A DNA stretch of 64,000 nucleotides. It comes from Eupeodes corollae. Lineage: Eukaryota; Arthropoda; Insecta; Diptera; Syrphidae. Position numbers and translations under genes: made by a program. The stretch is from contig NC_079147.1 of assembly GCF_945859685.1 (NCBI RefSeq), positions 133,689,645 to 133,753,644 of the forward strand, given 5' to 3'. The notes under the pieces were generated by a model. The model made no database searches. It was given only the letters and a program-made list of their open reading frames with translations, and was not told the DNA's origin. Below are positions 26,269 through 35,644 of the stretch, in pieces; positions within the stretch are counted from its first letter, which is position 1, and each line of letters opens with the position of its first letter.

Positions 26269-26329
26269 CCGGCGGGTCACATGGCACCTGACGATTATGA
26301 AATTCATGAGGTGCAATGTGACCCGCCGG
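26269..26329. repeat. Subterminal palindrome of the piggyBac-like element
   Basis: CCGGCGGGTCACATGGCAC at 26269 is answered by GTGCAATGTGACCCGCCGG ending at 26329, giving arms of about 19 bp with one mismatch around a 23-base loop. A related imperfect palindrome lies at 27735-27800. Such subterminal repeats are plausible transposase-binding sites. Confidence 0.7.
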
Positions 26330-26449
26330 CGGTCACAGTTATTTTCGTGTTTATTTTTCCCCTTTGAATTCTCTTGTCAAAAAGTTTTTATTTATAATTC
26401 ACAGATTTGATAGAATAGATTCCAATTGATATTGAAGTTTATCCACTTT

Positions 26450-27514
26450 GCAGACAACTCTTCTCTAAGTGCTAACCGCTTAGGAAAAGTAAGTATACTT
26501 ATACTACCATAAATCCAAGAGAAGTTTTGGGAGTTGATGAATCGATGGCCCCTTGGCGTGGTAGACCCAAATTTCGGCAATATAACCCAGGCAAATCACA
26601 TAAGTAAGGTATAAAAGTGTATAAACTTTGTGATCCAGTCGGGTACACTTACACCAGTTCCGTATATGCAGGAAAAAAAATGACTCAGGTAATCAAAGGA
26701 GAAAGTCTACCCAAACTAGTACACACTTAACCCAAATTGTCTTGGACTTGGCTGAAAAATATCTAGACAGTGGTAGATTGCGACGGATAATTTCTACACA
26801 TCTGTTTCCTTAGCCAAAGAATTCCTTGGACGTCAAACTTATATTATCGGTACTCTACGCAGTAACAGACAAGAGAATCCTAGAGATGTTACTAATGACA
26901 AGCTAAGAAGAAACGAAATACAATGGCTTGAAAGTTCGGGTATTGTTGTTGATAAATGGAAGGATAAGCGCGATGTCCTAATGCTGAGCACAAAACATGG
27001 ATCGGAGGAAGTTGCAACTGGAAAACGTGATAGAAATGGTCAGGAAACCAAAAAAATTTAAATGATCGTTAATTACAATCATCCCAAACAAGGTATTGAC
27101 ATATCCGATCAAATGGCTTGTTATTTTACGCTTCTGCGAAAAACCATAAGATGGTATCACAAAATAGCTTTTAAGTTCCTTCTTTCATCATCAGTTGTAA
27201 ATGCGTTGGTACTTCATAAATAAAATAAAAGCCGTTCGATTTTGACCTTCACAAAGTCGATTTGCGAGGCTTTGTGTAACCCTGCCTTCGAAATCAATGC
27301 ATGGACATCTAAACCAAAGCATGTTTTAATGAAACCGATGTCAAGAATTCTAGACACAAAATTCGAAAACGGTGTGCAGATTGCTATACCAGTATATCCG
27401 CAAATGAAGGCAGAACCACTGCAGTAAAGAAGGCGAAGAAGGTGACTACATTTTGCACAACTTGTAAAGGAAATCCTCCATTTTGTGTAGAATGTTTTAG
27501 CAAGCAGCAAATGT
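26450..27514 (+). pseudogene. piggyBac transposase, broken
   Basis: A DDE-type transposase of the piggyBac family, decayed by stops and indels. In order: VDESMAPWRGRPKFRQYNPG near 26529, GYTYTSSVYAG near 26641, TDNFYTSVSLAKEFLG near 26785 (catalytic Asp in TDNFYTS), GTLRSNRQENPRDV, DKWKDKRDVLMLSTKHG, then a stop at 27060. It continues MIVNYNHPKQGIDISDQMAC (Asp-rich third catalytic region) and LLRKTIRWYHKIAFKFLL. The C-terminal Cys-rich finger is kept: RKRCADCYTS, then FCTTCKGNPPFCVECFSKQQ and a stop at 27512. The N-terminal region is not readable. Confidence 0.87.
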
Positions 27515-27884
27515 AAAAAAAATGTATTAGATATAAGCCTTATAATATACATATTTCTAGCATTCAAAGTGAATTTCAATATTTGATTATATTATTTTCA
27601 ATTTTTTTATTTTTTTTTTCAATAAAATCAACCCCAAATACCTTTAAAAAAAATGGGTAAAAATCAATATGTTTTTTTTTTGTCTAGGTGCCACTGAAGA
27701 AAAATGAGTATTTTCACAACGGGCCTTTTATACCGGCCGGCGGTACACATAGCCTCTCAAGGAGTAAAAAGTGTGCCCACCCGGCGGGTCACATGGCAGT
27801 GAACGTGTTAAACAATATATATACGGCCTCTAACAAATCCCAACGCACTACGCAGTATCTAGTTTTATTAAGAGATCGAAACGT

Positions 27885-28720
27885 AATCTTTAACTTCCCA
27901 CATGAATTTATTGAAATCGGTCCGATTTTTTGATTTGACATTTTTCGACGTTTTAAAGTTTAAAGAGCTGTCTATGTGTGCGTGTGTAAGGACCTTCGTA
28001 CATCCGTACTTTCGGGATACCATTTTTGTCGTCCATATCTCCAGAACCAGTAGAGATGTGGACTTTATATAAATTGTACGATACAGATAACAACACATCA
28101 TAAATTTGAAAAAATGATAATTTTGGCTAACCCCAAATTTGTTACGAACTAATAACGCTAGAAAGAGTAAGGTTTTTGGGATCTGTTAAAATTTGGAGAC
28201 AAATCGAATCGAATTGTAAAAATTGATTTTTGGCTCAAATATCTTTTCAAACATTTTAAATATTGGCTTCAAACTAATTTTAAATTATAGAAAATATTAC
28301 ATTCAGTAAAAATGCTGAAAATTAATATTCAAATCTTGATATCTTGTGAATAAATGCAGTAATTGTCTTCAAAATGATTTCATTCTGTGCTTAATTTTAT
28401 TTTTGAAGTAAGATATTGTTCTTAGAAAAATCTAATCTCTATTTGTTTGTATAAGAAATACAAATTTTCAAGAAATGCTTCTAAAATTGGTGAATTTTAA
28501 AATCAAAAATAAAATTTAAAATCAAACTTTTTCAATATACAGAAAATATTGATGCAATTTTTTAAGAAAAAATCAACTTACAACTTTTTTAACTAAGTAC
28601 TAAAACCCACAAAAAAAATGATAAGAAAGGGTTTCCGACTCAAGTATTAGCAACACAAAGTAAGATATTGGCTTCAAATTATTAGCTAAAAATATTGAAT
28701 ATTTTGTTATAGTTTAAAAC
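27885..28720 (+). repeat. Dispersed repeat family 1, long copy
   Basis: It opens TAACTTCCCACATGAATTTA, then ATCGGTCCGATTTTTTGATT, TTTTCGACGTTTTAAAG and GAGCTGTCTATGTGTGCGTG. The AT-rich body contains TTGATTTTTGGCTCAAATATC and ATTGGCTTCAAACTAATTTT, again in more than one unit. Confidence 0.75.
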
Positions 28721-29009
28721 AAGACAAATCATCAGACGCAATGAAAAGTTATCAACGTGGGTTTCATTTTTTTTTTCAATTTGTAATAGTAGTTTGTTAA
28801 GGTTTTTATTTTTTTAAAAGGAGAACTATTAATTCGATTTTGCTTAAAACATTAAATGATAAAAATTGGTCAGTTTTTTTGATTTGTCAAAAAAGCTGTT
28901 AGTTTTATTTCTTTTCACACGTGACACTAGCGTCATTGGTTCACTTTTCACTTTGTTATAAATTGCTATATTAAATACAAAAAATCACCCACTCAAATTT
29001 TTGAAAGTC

Positions 29010-29090
29010 CTTTCTTCATCTTTCGATGTTTTATTTCGATGTTATTGTCAAAATTTTCAATTGGACAATTCGAACCGATTGCAATAAAAT
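29010..29090 (-). repeat. Dispersed repeat family 1, short fragment
   Basis: TGTCAAAATTTTCAATTGGAC followed by CGAACCGATTGCAATAAA is the reverse complement of the family's leading block. Confidence 0.5.
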
Positions 29091-29799
29091 AAATGTTCAT
29101 TGAATGAACCGTTTTAGTATTAAGTTAAATGTGTCTTAATCTCGAATTTTAATGAAATAAAATGTTTAAAATATATCAGGGACATATACGAGTAGACCGA
29201 CAATTTTTGTCAATTTGTCACTTCGAATGGTTTCTCATTAAAGTTAATTTTGCTGCCAGAACCCACAACCACCGAGTATTTCCCTTTCTCACCTATAAGC
29301 CAATTTCAACTGATCCGCAAGCGAAATTCCGAATGTACCCATAATAATCACGTCGGCCCGCGCACTCTCCGTTTGTTGCAAGCTTTCTTGAAACTTTTGT
29401 TTCCGTCAGGTATTCCAGAAATTTGTTAAAAAACGTTTTCAATATCGCTAGTGGCTACAAATTTTCACTTAAATGAACTAGAGTAATACACAAACTTTTC
29501 AAGCGTGTCTTGTGCGAGAGTAGATACCTTTTCTACTGAACTGATTAATGAGTTCTGATGATGCTTACAATTATTACGGTTTATTGGCAGAACATTTTAT
29601 TGATATTGCTTTAAGAAATAAGATGTTATCGTAGTCGAAGTATTGTTGCTATGATTAGTTAAGGCATCATAACTAGTTCTATTATCAAGGCTATCGAGTT
29701 GTTGATCAAATGGATATATTAATTTAATTAATTGTACTCAATGTAATGCACAAAAAACAAAAATTAAGTTTCACTGTGATTTCCCTGGCGGTCAACTTT

Positions 29800-31826
29800 T
29801 TTGTACTTAAAAAATGATATGAATCATGAAATATTGTAACTTTGAATGTGCAAGACCATAGTATATTTTACATAAAACTTTGTTTGAGCAGTATGGTTTA
29901 ATGAGATACATTTTACTAGCAATTAGACACATATGTGATTTTAATGTTTGAAAATGATCTTTCCAGTTCAACTTATAGTCAATCAACACTCCTAAATACT
30001 TAAAGCTTTTAACTGAATCAATTTTAAAACACAAATTTGAACACGATTTATTGAAACGAAAATTTGGTAAGCTACAATTGTGAAGTGGTAAACTGAATTT
30101 TTTACAATTTTTACAATTTCTTGAGCAAGAGCTGATGGTCAACCATATCAAAGGCTTTTGTCATATCAATAAACAAACCCATTGTCGATTGATTACTGTT
30201 AAGCCCATGATATAGTTGACTACATACCCTGAGAATAGCATCCTCAGTTGATAACCCAGACCGAAAACCAAACTGGTTAACAGAAAAGAACTCATTACGA
30301 TCCAAAAATGTAAGCATTCTGACTTTAAGTAGTTTCGCGAAAGTTGGTAATAAGGATATCGGTCTATAGCTTGAAACATTTTTTTTATTACCTTTCTTAA
30401 AAACCGGAATTACCGCAGCACATTTGAGTGAGTGTGGAAAACAACCTTGGCTTACACTTAAGTTAAACAATCAACTATTCCCCAAACAATCTTCTTTAAA
30501 ATCGAATTAGTTATGCCATCATTCGTACATGAATTTTTATTTTTTGAAGATATAATAAGTTTAGAGACCTCACCAGAGTTAATTGTTTTAAATACGAAAC
30601 TATTTGTTTCCTCTCTTCAAAAACAAGATTTTCCGAAAGGTTACAGCTACAACAACTATGGGATTCAAAAGAAGGTTTTAATTGTTCTGAAATTTCAGTA
30701 AATTGTTCGTTGAACTTATTTGAGATACTTTAGGATTCATATATACTAACTCAATCAACATCTAGTTCATGAATTTCTGAAGAATGCTTTTGTTTACCTA
30801 CTATACAGTCAACAACTTTCTATTCCTCTCTACTGTTGCCATTAGCACGTTCAAACATATTTGAATAATAATTATTTTGTGTTTCTATGACTTTTGAAGA
30901 GACTGATTTGCATAACTTCTTATAGTACTTTTTTAAACTACTATTATCAGGATGCCTAGCTATTTTTTTAACGAAACGATTTTTTCTTTTTATTAGGTTC
31001 AACAGAGCAGTGTTTTTTATTATTAGATATATGTTAAGATTCAGAAGTACAAGAATTTATATGATTTTTTAAGATGGAAAAGACCGACTCCCAAAATTCA
31101 TACATTAATTTTTCTTTCAACATTCTGTAGTTAATGATTTGTTTTTAGTTGATAGAATAATATTATTTGAATTACCTGAATTAATACAGACGCTTAACGA
31201 AGTCATTCGGTGGTCGGTGATTCTATAGTCATACACTGCACTATTAAAAAACTTTTTAACATTTTTATCTACTCTTAAAAATATATGGTTAATGCAACTC
31301 GAAGATGAATCAGTAACACGCATAGGTTCATTGATCAAGCCTTTCAGACCATATGATGACATTTGTAACATATATCCCTCCGTATAATTATCACACTCAT
31401 CTAATATGTATATGTTTATATCACCCAAAAAAATCAAATTTTTATCTTTCAAAGGACTAAGTAAATAATCAAGTTATTTCATAAATATAGATTTATTAAC
31501 TTTGTGTAGTCTATAAATGCGTAATAAAGTAAACAATTCATTGTCAAATAAAATGACAGCTTTAAAACATCAGCGCTTGAAATATTAATTTTAGAACGTT
31601 TGCACGTATAACCATCTCTCACAAATACCATCACACCTCCAGCTTGATACGACTCGTTACAGTTGGCAAAAGGCGACATATAACCCGGAATATTATATAA
31701 ACATAATTCATTTTCATAAATCCATATTTCAATTAAAACTATAACTAAAGGCAAAAAACTAAAGTTGAGAAATTACTCCTAACACTCCGAATGTTTTGTT
31801 GAATACAAAGGTTAACAATGGAATCA
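29800..31826 (-). mobile_element. CR1-like non-LTR retrotransposon ORF2, degraded
   Basis: Minus-strand ORF2 in pieces, N- to C-terminal from right to left. NIRSVRSNFSTL near 31790 and EIWIYENELCLYNIPGYMS near 31700 are the start of an APE endonuclease. LIFLGDINIYILDE near 31430 holds the GDxN site and YRITDHRM near 31200 the DH pair. A linker lies at 31002-30820. RT motifs: AAVIPVFKKGNKKNVSSYRP near 30420, VNQFGFRSGLSTEDAIL near 30280 and GLFIDMTKAFDMVDH near 30170 (motif A). Motifs B and C (YADD) are deleted. FKYLGVLIDYKLNWKDHFQT near 29970 is the thumb. The stops and gaps make it dead. It probably pairs with the ORF1 piece at 40270-41030, separated by the Harbinger insertion. Confidence 0.85.
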
Positions 31827-32170
31827 GGGGCCTTACTACGGAACTCGATTCTAAAGTAAAACTGTTCGAATTCGCAAAATCGGAACTCTGTAATTCTATA
31901 AGCAAGTTCTGAAAACGAAACTCGAACAGCTCTAGTACTGCCTAGTCGGTTTTTGTTTTACAACAAATTTGGTACTACGTTTGGCTAAAGTTAAGGTCAA
32001 AATCTTGCGAATTCGGAAATAATCGTTCTACATCAAATGTGCTTGCGAAAAGATCGATCGAGGAAGTTTTTTTTCAGAATGTAAGTAAATAAAAGTTATA
32101 AATTAATAATTCTCAAATATTTCATAAACATAGTAATATGTATGTATAATTTACATGTTTTTTGTTCCAG

Positions 32171-32916
32171 GGCATCATCTAAAATTCGAAACACTAAAGT
32201 GTCGCAATTTGAAATAATGGTCAATTATATGACCAAGCACCCAGACTTGTCCAAGGGTTATTTAAAAACACCAGAAGCAAGACAAAAATCAAAGCATTTA
32301 TGGACCAATCAGTCAATCGATTTGAATGCTGAAGGTCCACCGCAGCGTGATGCAGAGGGATGGAAAAAGGTAAACAATGTTTCAATATTGACCAATTCTT
32401 TAATATTATTTTTGTTTCATTAGGTCTGGGCCGATTTTAAGGTTCATACCAAAGCCAAACTTAGAAAAAATAAATTTGTCTGGAACTGGTGGTGGTCCCC
32501 CGAAACATCATCCACTTACTCCACTGGAAGAGAAAGTCAGTGAGTTGCTTGACTTAGGTGAAGCAATCGATGGGATGAATGGATCACTTAGTTTCGGGTT
32601 GCAAGACACCAGTATGAGCTGCAGTCAAGATCATAAAGAAGCGGAAATGTTTGAGGTTATTGCTGAAACGCAAACAAACGACAACATTAGCCAAAAGGTA
32701 AACCTACTACATCCACGAAAAACACCAAAAAAAAGACAGTCGCTCCTCAAGAAGCAAGTTGAGCATCAAATACGTTACCAAAGCAATTCCACCGATGCTC
32801 TGAAGGAGATTAATATAAATTTAAAAGGAATTTTAAAATACCAAAAAAGAGATTCTGAACTAAACGAAAAAAAACTACAAATTGAAAAAAGACAAGCTGG
32901 AACTAAAAAAACATAA
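32171..32916 (+). pseudogene. Harbinger Myb/SANT-like accessory protein, frameshifted
   Basis: The DNA-binding partner that PIF/Harbinger transposases need for nuclear import and end recognition. Exon 32171-32369 encodes VSQFEIMVNYMTKHPDLSKG, then NAEGPPQRDAEGWKK, the trihelix-type Myb domain. A GT-AG intron (32370-32423) follows and exon 32424 resumes VWADFKVHTKAKLRK. One extra T near 32475 shifts the frame. After it the protein continues SGTGGGPPKHHPLTPLEEKV and a C-terminal coiled-coil-like lysine-rich tail to a TAA at 32914. An upstream first exon is expected before 32171 but was not resolved. Apart from the frameshift it is well preserved. Confidence 0.82.
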
Positions 32917-33462
32917 ATTTGAATTAAAAAAAAAGTTATGTTGAGAAAAACAAAAATACGGTGGCTAAATTGCAAATTAAAATAGAAATTCTACGCCTTC
33001 GACAGCAAATAAATACACCATATGTACATGAGTAAATACCAAACAAATATTTATGTTTTAAAAAGTGATTTTATGATTTTTTATGTTTTTAGTTTTAAAA
33101 GTGAATTTATGTTTTTTAGTTTTAAAAGTGAATTTATGAATTTTTTGAAGACTGAACATTTTGTTAAATACACATACATAAGTAAAAAAAAACAAAAGAA
33201 ACTATTTGTTTGTTGTACAAACTAAGCAGTATTTTATTAATTTTCTTTTTCCGTTGTATAGTATTTTGAAGTTTTAGAATAGTTACTTTTTTTTAAATAA
33301 ATAAAACATATTTATGAATTCGATAAATCATTTCTTATATTATTTCTTGTTCTCTTAGCTCTTCGTTTTCTAAAGATTGTTGTTCCAAGGTGAAATGGTT
33401 TGCACCTTTATCCAACAATGGCTCTTCTGTTGAATTTGGTAATTCAACTCTGTACCTTAAAC

Positions 33463-33476
33463 ACAGATTGTGGAGT
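33463..33476 (+). repeat. Target-site duplication, left copy
   Basis: ACAGATTGTGGAGT, identical to 39527-39540, immediately precedes the Jockey-clade element. Confidence 0.93.
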
Positions 33477-33609
33477 CAGTCGTTCTTTGACTTCCAGAGA
33501 GATAACAAGTGTTAAAAGTGATTGCTAGTTAATTTAAAATTAAAAAAATTAAAAAGTGCATTTGTGGGGTTTTCCTTTTAACAAGGCAGTAAGCCACAAT
33601 TTCATCAAC

Positions 33610-33707
33610 TAAACGGTAGCCCAGTGGAGGTGGCGTCCGCAGACAAGCCCAGGGGTCGTGGGTTCGAGTCCCAGAGCGAGTCAGTGAAAAATTTGGAAGC
33701 TTTTTTT
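33610..33707 (+). promoter_or_regulatory. tRNA-like segment with Pol III A box, B box and T-run
   Basis: Within the 5' region of the Jockey element, TAGCCCAGTGG (33617-33627) fits the A-box consensus TRGCNNAGYNGG in all but the last position counted, and GGTTCGAGTCC (33661-33671) fits the B box GGTTCGANTCC exactly. T-arm-like pairing TGGG/CCCA flanks the TTCGAGT loop. Seven T residues at 33701-33707 could terminate Pol III. A convincing anticodon arm is not visible, so this is tRNA-like rather than a tRNA gene. The ORF1 frame is open through it. Confidence 0.6.
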
Positions 33708-33752
33708 CATAATCGGGAAATTGCCGATTTTATAAATTGGGAAAAAAGGCAA

Positions 33753-35642
33753 ATGATGAAAGAGAAAAGAGCAGGGGTATCGAAAGATACCTCTGCCAAC
33801 ACATCAGGCGATGTTGCGGTGGTGCCAGCAGCGGTACCGCAAAAAACCGCAACAACATCAGGTCAGGCATCTGACCAGTCAAAGACCTACAAAAGAAAGC
33901 TGACGAAACAAAGTCCAAATAAGGTAAAGAGGACCAATTCGGCTAAACGGCAGGCCAACAAAAAAAAAATGGAGAAGAGGGAAGGAATCACCACGGACAG
34001 TGAATTCTCAGACTACGCCGAGTCTGAGAAAACTGAATATATGTCAGAAGGTGGAGAGGGGCTCTTCAGGTCTCCGAATAAGGATTTAATCCTATCGGAG
34101 CCAGAGCCAGTCCCGCAGACAAACAAGGCTTTGGAGGTAGCGGCGGACCTCCAAGATGAAAGAGAACTGGTGCAGGCCCTGCAAGACAAACAGGCAGCCA
34201 TCAGCCAGTTCGAGCAAAGCCTAAGTAAGCTCAAGGAGGAAATTGAGCCCCTCCTCAGTCAGCTAAAGCTGAAACAAGAGGCGCGCCGAAAGCAAGAGGC
34301 AGCCCAAAAACAACAGCAGCAACTAATGCAACAGCAGCAAAAACAACAGCAACAACAACTACAGCAGCAAAACCAGCCACAACCCAAGCCCGCTCCCAAA
34401 AACACAGGAGCGGAGCAAAATAAAAAGAGGCCATCAGTAGTGACAGGCCCAATGTCCGAGGGCCCATCGACTTCCGCTAAGGCCAAGCAACAGCTACAAC
34501 CAAGGCACCAGGAGCAGCAGAAGCAGCAGCAGAAGCAGCAGCAGAAGCAGCAGCAGCAACCTCAACAACAGCAACAGAAGCAGCAACAGCAGCAGAAACA
34601 GCAGCAGCAACACCAGAAACAACCACAGGCCAAGAAAGAAAAAATACCACCAATTAGGACCCATAGAGTTGACCTGGACGACATAAAACAGGTATGTAAG
34701 TCGGCCACTAAGGGCAATTTTTTAATTAAACTCTTAAGCGAAAAAGAAAAGAATTATTCGGTCCAGTGCTTCTCACTGGCCGAATACAAGTTAGTAAAAG
34801 GGTTGCTAAAAGAGGCCACAGCTGAGTTCTTCAGCTACACGCCAAAAAGTGAAAAGTTTAAGACGGTCCTTCTGAAGGGCATAAGTTCCTGCACGGAACC
34901 TGAGGAGCTCTTAGCTGAGCTCCGCCAAAAAGCCAGTGACGATCTCGATTTTATCGGGGTCAAGCCTTTCACTACGGTGAAGTCAAGACGAGGGGGTTAT
35001 AGGCTGCCAATGTTCCTCGTAACATTATCGCCCCAAAGCAGTTTGAATAGTGTCGAGAGAATCGTATCTCTCGACAATCAAGCTGTACGCTGGGAGACAT
35101 TAAAAAGGCACGACGACATTCTACAATGTACGAAGTGCCAGAGGTTTGGCCATGCCAATGCCAACTGCAATATGCAGTTGCGTTGTGTGAGGTGCGGAGA
35201 AACCCACAAAGAAGGAGAGTGCAAGCTGGGGAATGAGCGGGTTGAGGATTTGACCCTGCTCAAGTGTGTCCTTTGTGGAAACCAAGGGCACCCGGCTAAC
35301 TATAGGGGTTGCCCTAAGGTCCAGGAAATGAAGCAAAAACAGGCCAGTCAAAAAGCCGAAAAAAGTCGAACAGTTCGACAGGCTCCAACACAAAAATTCG
35401 TGGATCCCAAATTCTCTTACGCCCAAATGGTGTCAGGGAATGGGAATACGAGACAGGCTCCACCAACGGTTGCCCCCAAGGCCCCTGTGCCTAAGGCACC
35501 AGAGGTGCAGCCTGACATTGTAGCCTTGTTGTTGAGCATTCAAGGTCAACTAACAGGGCTGCAAAGTCAGATAAAGGAGCAAGGCAAAAGGGTAGATCAT
35601 CTCTACTCTTTGTTGCCTGGCCTGGCGCAATTTAGACCATAA
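33753..35642 (+). CDS. Jockey-clade ORF1 (gag-like RNA-binding protein)
   Basis: Nucleic-acid-binding structural protein that packages the element RNA. The first in-frame ATG is 33753 (629 aa). The frame is open from 33582, so a longer non-AUG form is conceivable. The N-terminal third is Lys/Ser-rich and charged. About 345 bp of CAG/CAA-rich sequence codes a glutamine-rich linker. Then comes a domain like the one that precedes Jockey zinc knuckles (IRTHRVDLDD, VLLKGISSCTEPEELLAEL, QAVRWETLKRHDDILQCTKC). Three knuckles follow: CTKCQRFGHANANC, CVRCGETHKEGEC and CVLCGNQGHPANYRGC. A C-terminal coiled-coil-like stretch (LLLSIQGQLTGLQSQIKEQG) could support multimerisation. The stop TAA at 35640-35642 overlaps the ORF2 start. 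Confidence 0.92.
   Translation: MMKEKRAGVSKDTSANTSGDVAVVPAAVPQKTATTSGQASDQSKTYKRKLTKQSPNKVKRTNSAKRQANKKKMEKREGITTDSEFSDYAESEKTEYMSEGGEGLFRSPNKDLILSEPEPVPQTNKALEVAADLQDERELVQALQDKQAAISQFEQSLSKLKEEIEPLLSQLKLKQEARRKQEAAQKQQQQLMQQQQKQQQQQLQQQNQPQPKPAPKNTGAEQNKKRPSVVTGPMSEGPSTSAKAKQQLQPRHQEQQKQQQKQQQKQQQQPQQQQQKQQQQQKQQQQHQKQPQAKKEKIPPIRTHRVDLDDIKQVCKSATKGNFLIKLLSEKEKNYSVQCFSLAEYKLVKGLLKEATAEFFSYTPKSEKFKTVLLKGISSCTEPEELLAELRQKASDDLDFIGVKPFTTVKSRRGGYRLPMFLVTLSPQSSLNSVERIVSLDNQAVRWETLKRHDDILQCTKCQRFGHANANCNMQLRCVRCGETHKEGECKLGNERVEDLTLLKCVLCGNQGHPANYRGCPKVQEMKQKQASQKAEKSRTVRQAPTQKFVDPKFSYAQMVSGNGNTRQAPPTVAPKAPVPKAPEVQPDIVALLLSIQGQLTGLQSQIKEQGKRVDHLYSLLPGLAQFRP
34280..34625 (+). repeat. CAG/CAA tract encoding poly-glutamine
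   Basis: Two blocks of mixed CAG, CAA and AAG codons, about 34310-34375 and 34500-34620, with KQQQQ-type runs inside ORF1. The mixture of codons argues for selection on the protein or old expansion rather than a fresh pure-CAG expansion. Confidence 0.9.
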
Positions 35643-35644
35643 TG
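35640..35644 (+). promoter_or_regulatory. TAATG stop-start overlap between ORF1 and ORF2
   Basis: ORF1 ends TAA (35640-35642) and ORF2 begins ATG at 35642, sharing one base. In other non-LTR elements such as SART1 this arrangement supports translation of ORF2 by termination-reinitiation. Here that is inferred from the sequence only. Confidence 0.85.

Larger units (their letters stand above)
26129..27807 (+). mobile_element. piggyBac-like DNA transposon, inactivated
   Basis: The right end is clear: reading inward from TTAA (27808-27811) gives CACGTTCACTGCCATGTGAC. The left end is probably near 26129, where ACGTTCGCTGCCA matches the same terminus, but the TTAA is not preserved. CCGGCGGGTCACATGGCA occurs near both ends (26269 and 27781), and an inverted copy lies at 26312-26329. 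A broken piggyBac transposase fills the interior. The element size (about 1.7 kb) is short for the family (usually 2-3 kb), suggesting internal deletion. Confidence 0.8.

Noticed and set aside
27214..27579. 121-codon minus-strand frame
   Set aside because: Antisense to the piggyBac C-terminal region, whose Cys-rich finger is clearly on the plus strand.
33610..33676. Functional tRNA gene
   Set aside because: A and B boxes are present but no acceptor stem or convincing anticodon arm can be drawn, so only a tRNA-like promoter is claimed.
34013..35426. Minus-strand frames inside the Jockey ORF1, some Cys/Ala-rich
   Set aside because: They mirror the Gln tract and zinc knuckles of ORF1 (CAG read in reverse gives Cys/Ala/Val runs).
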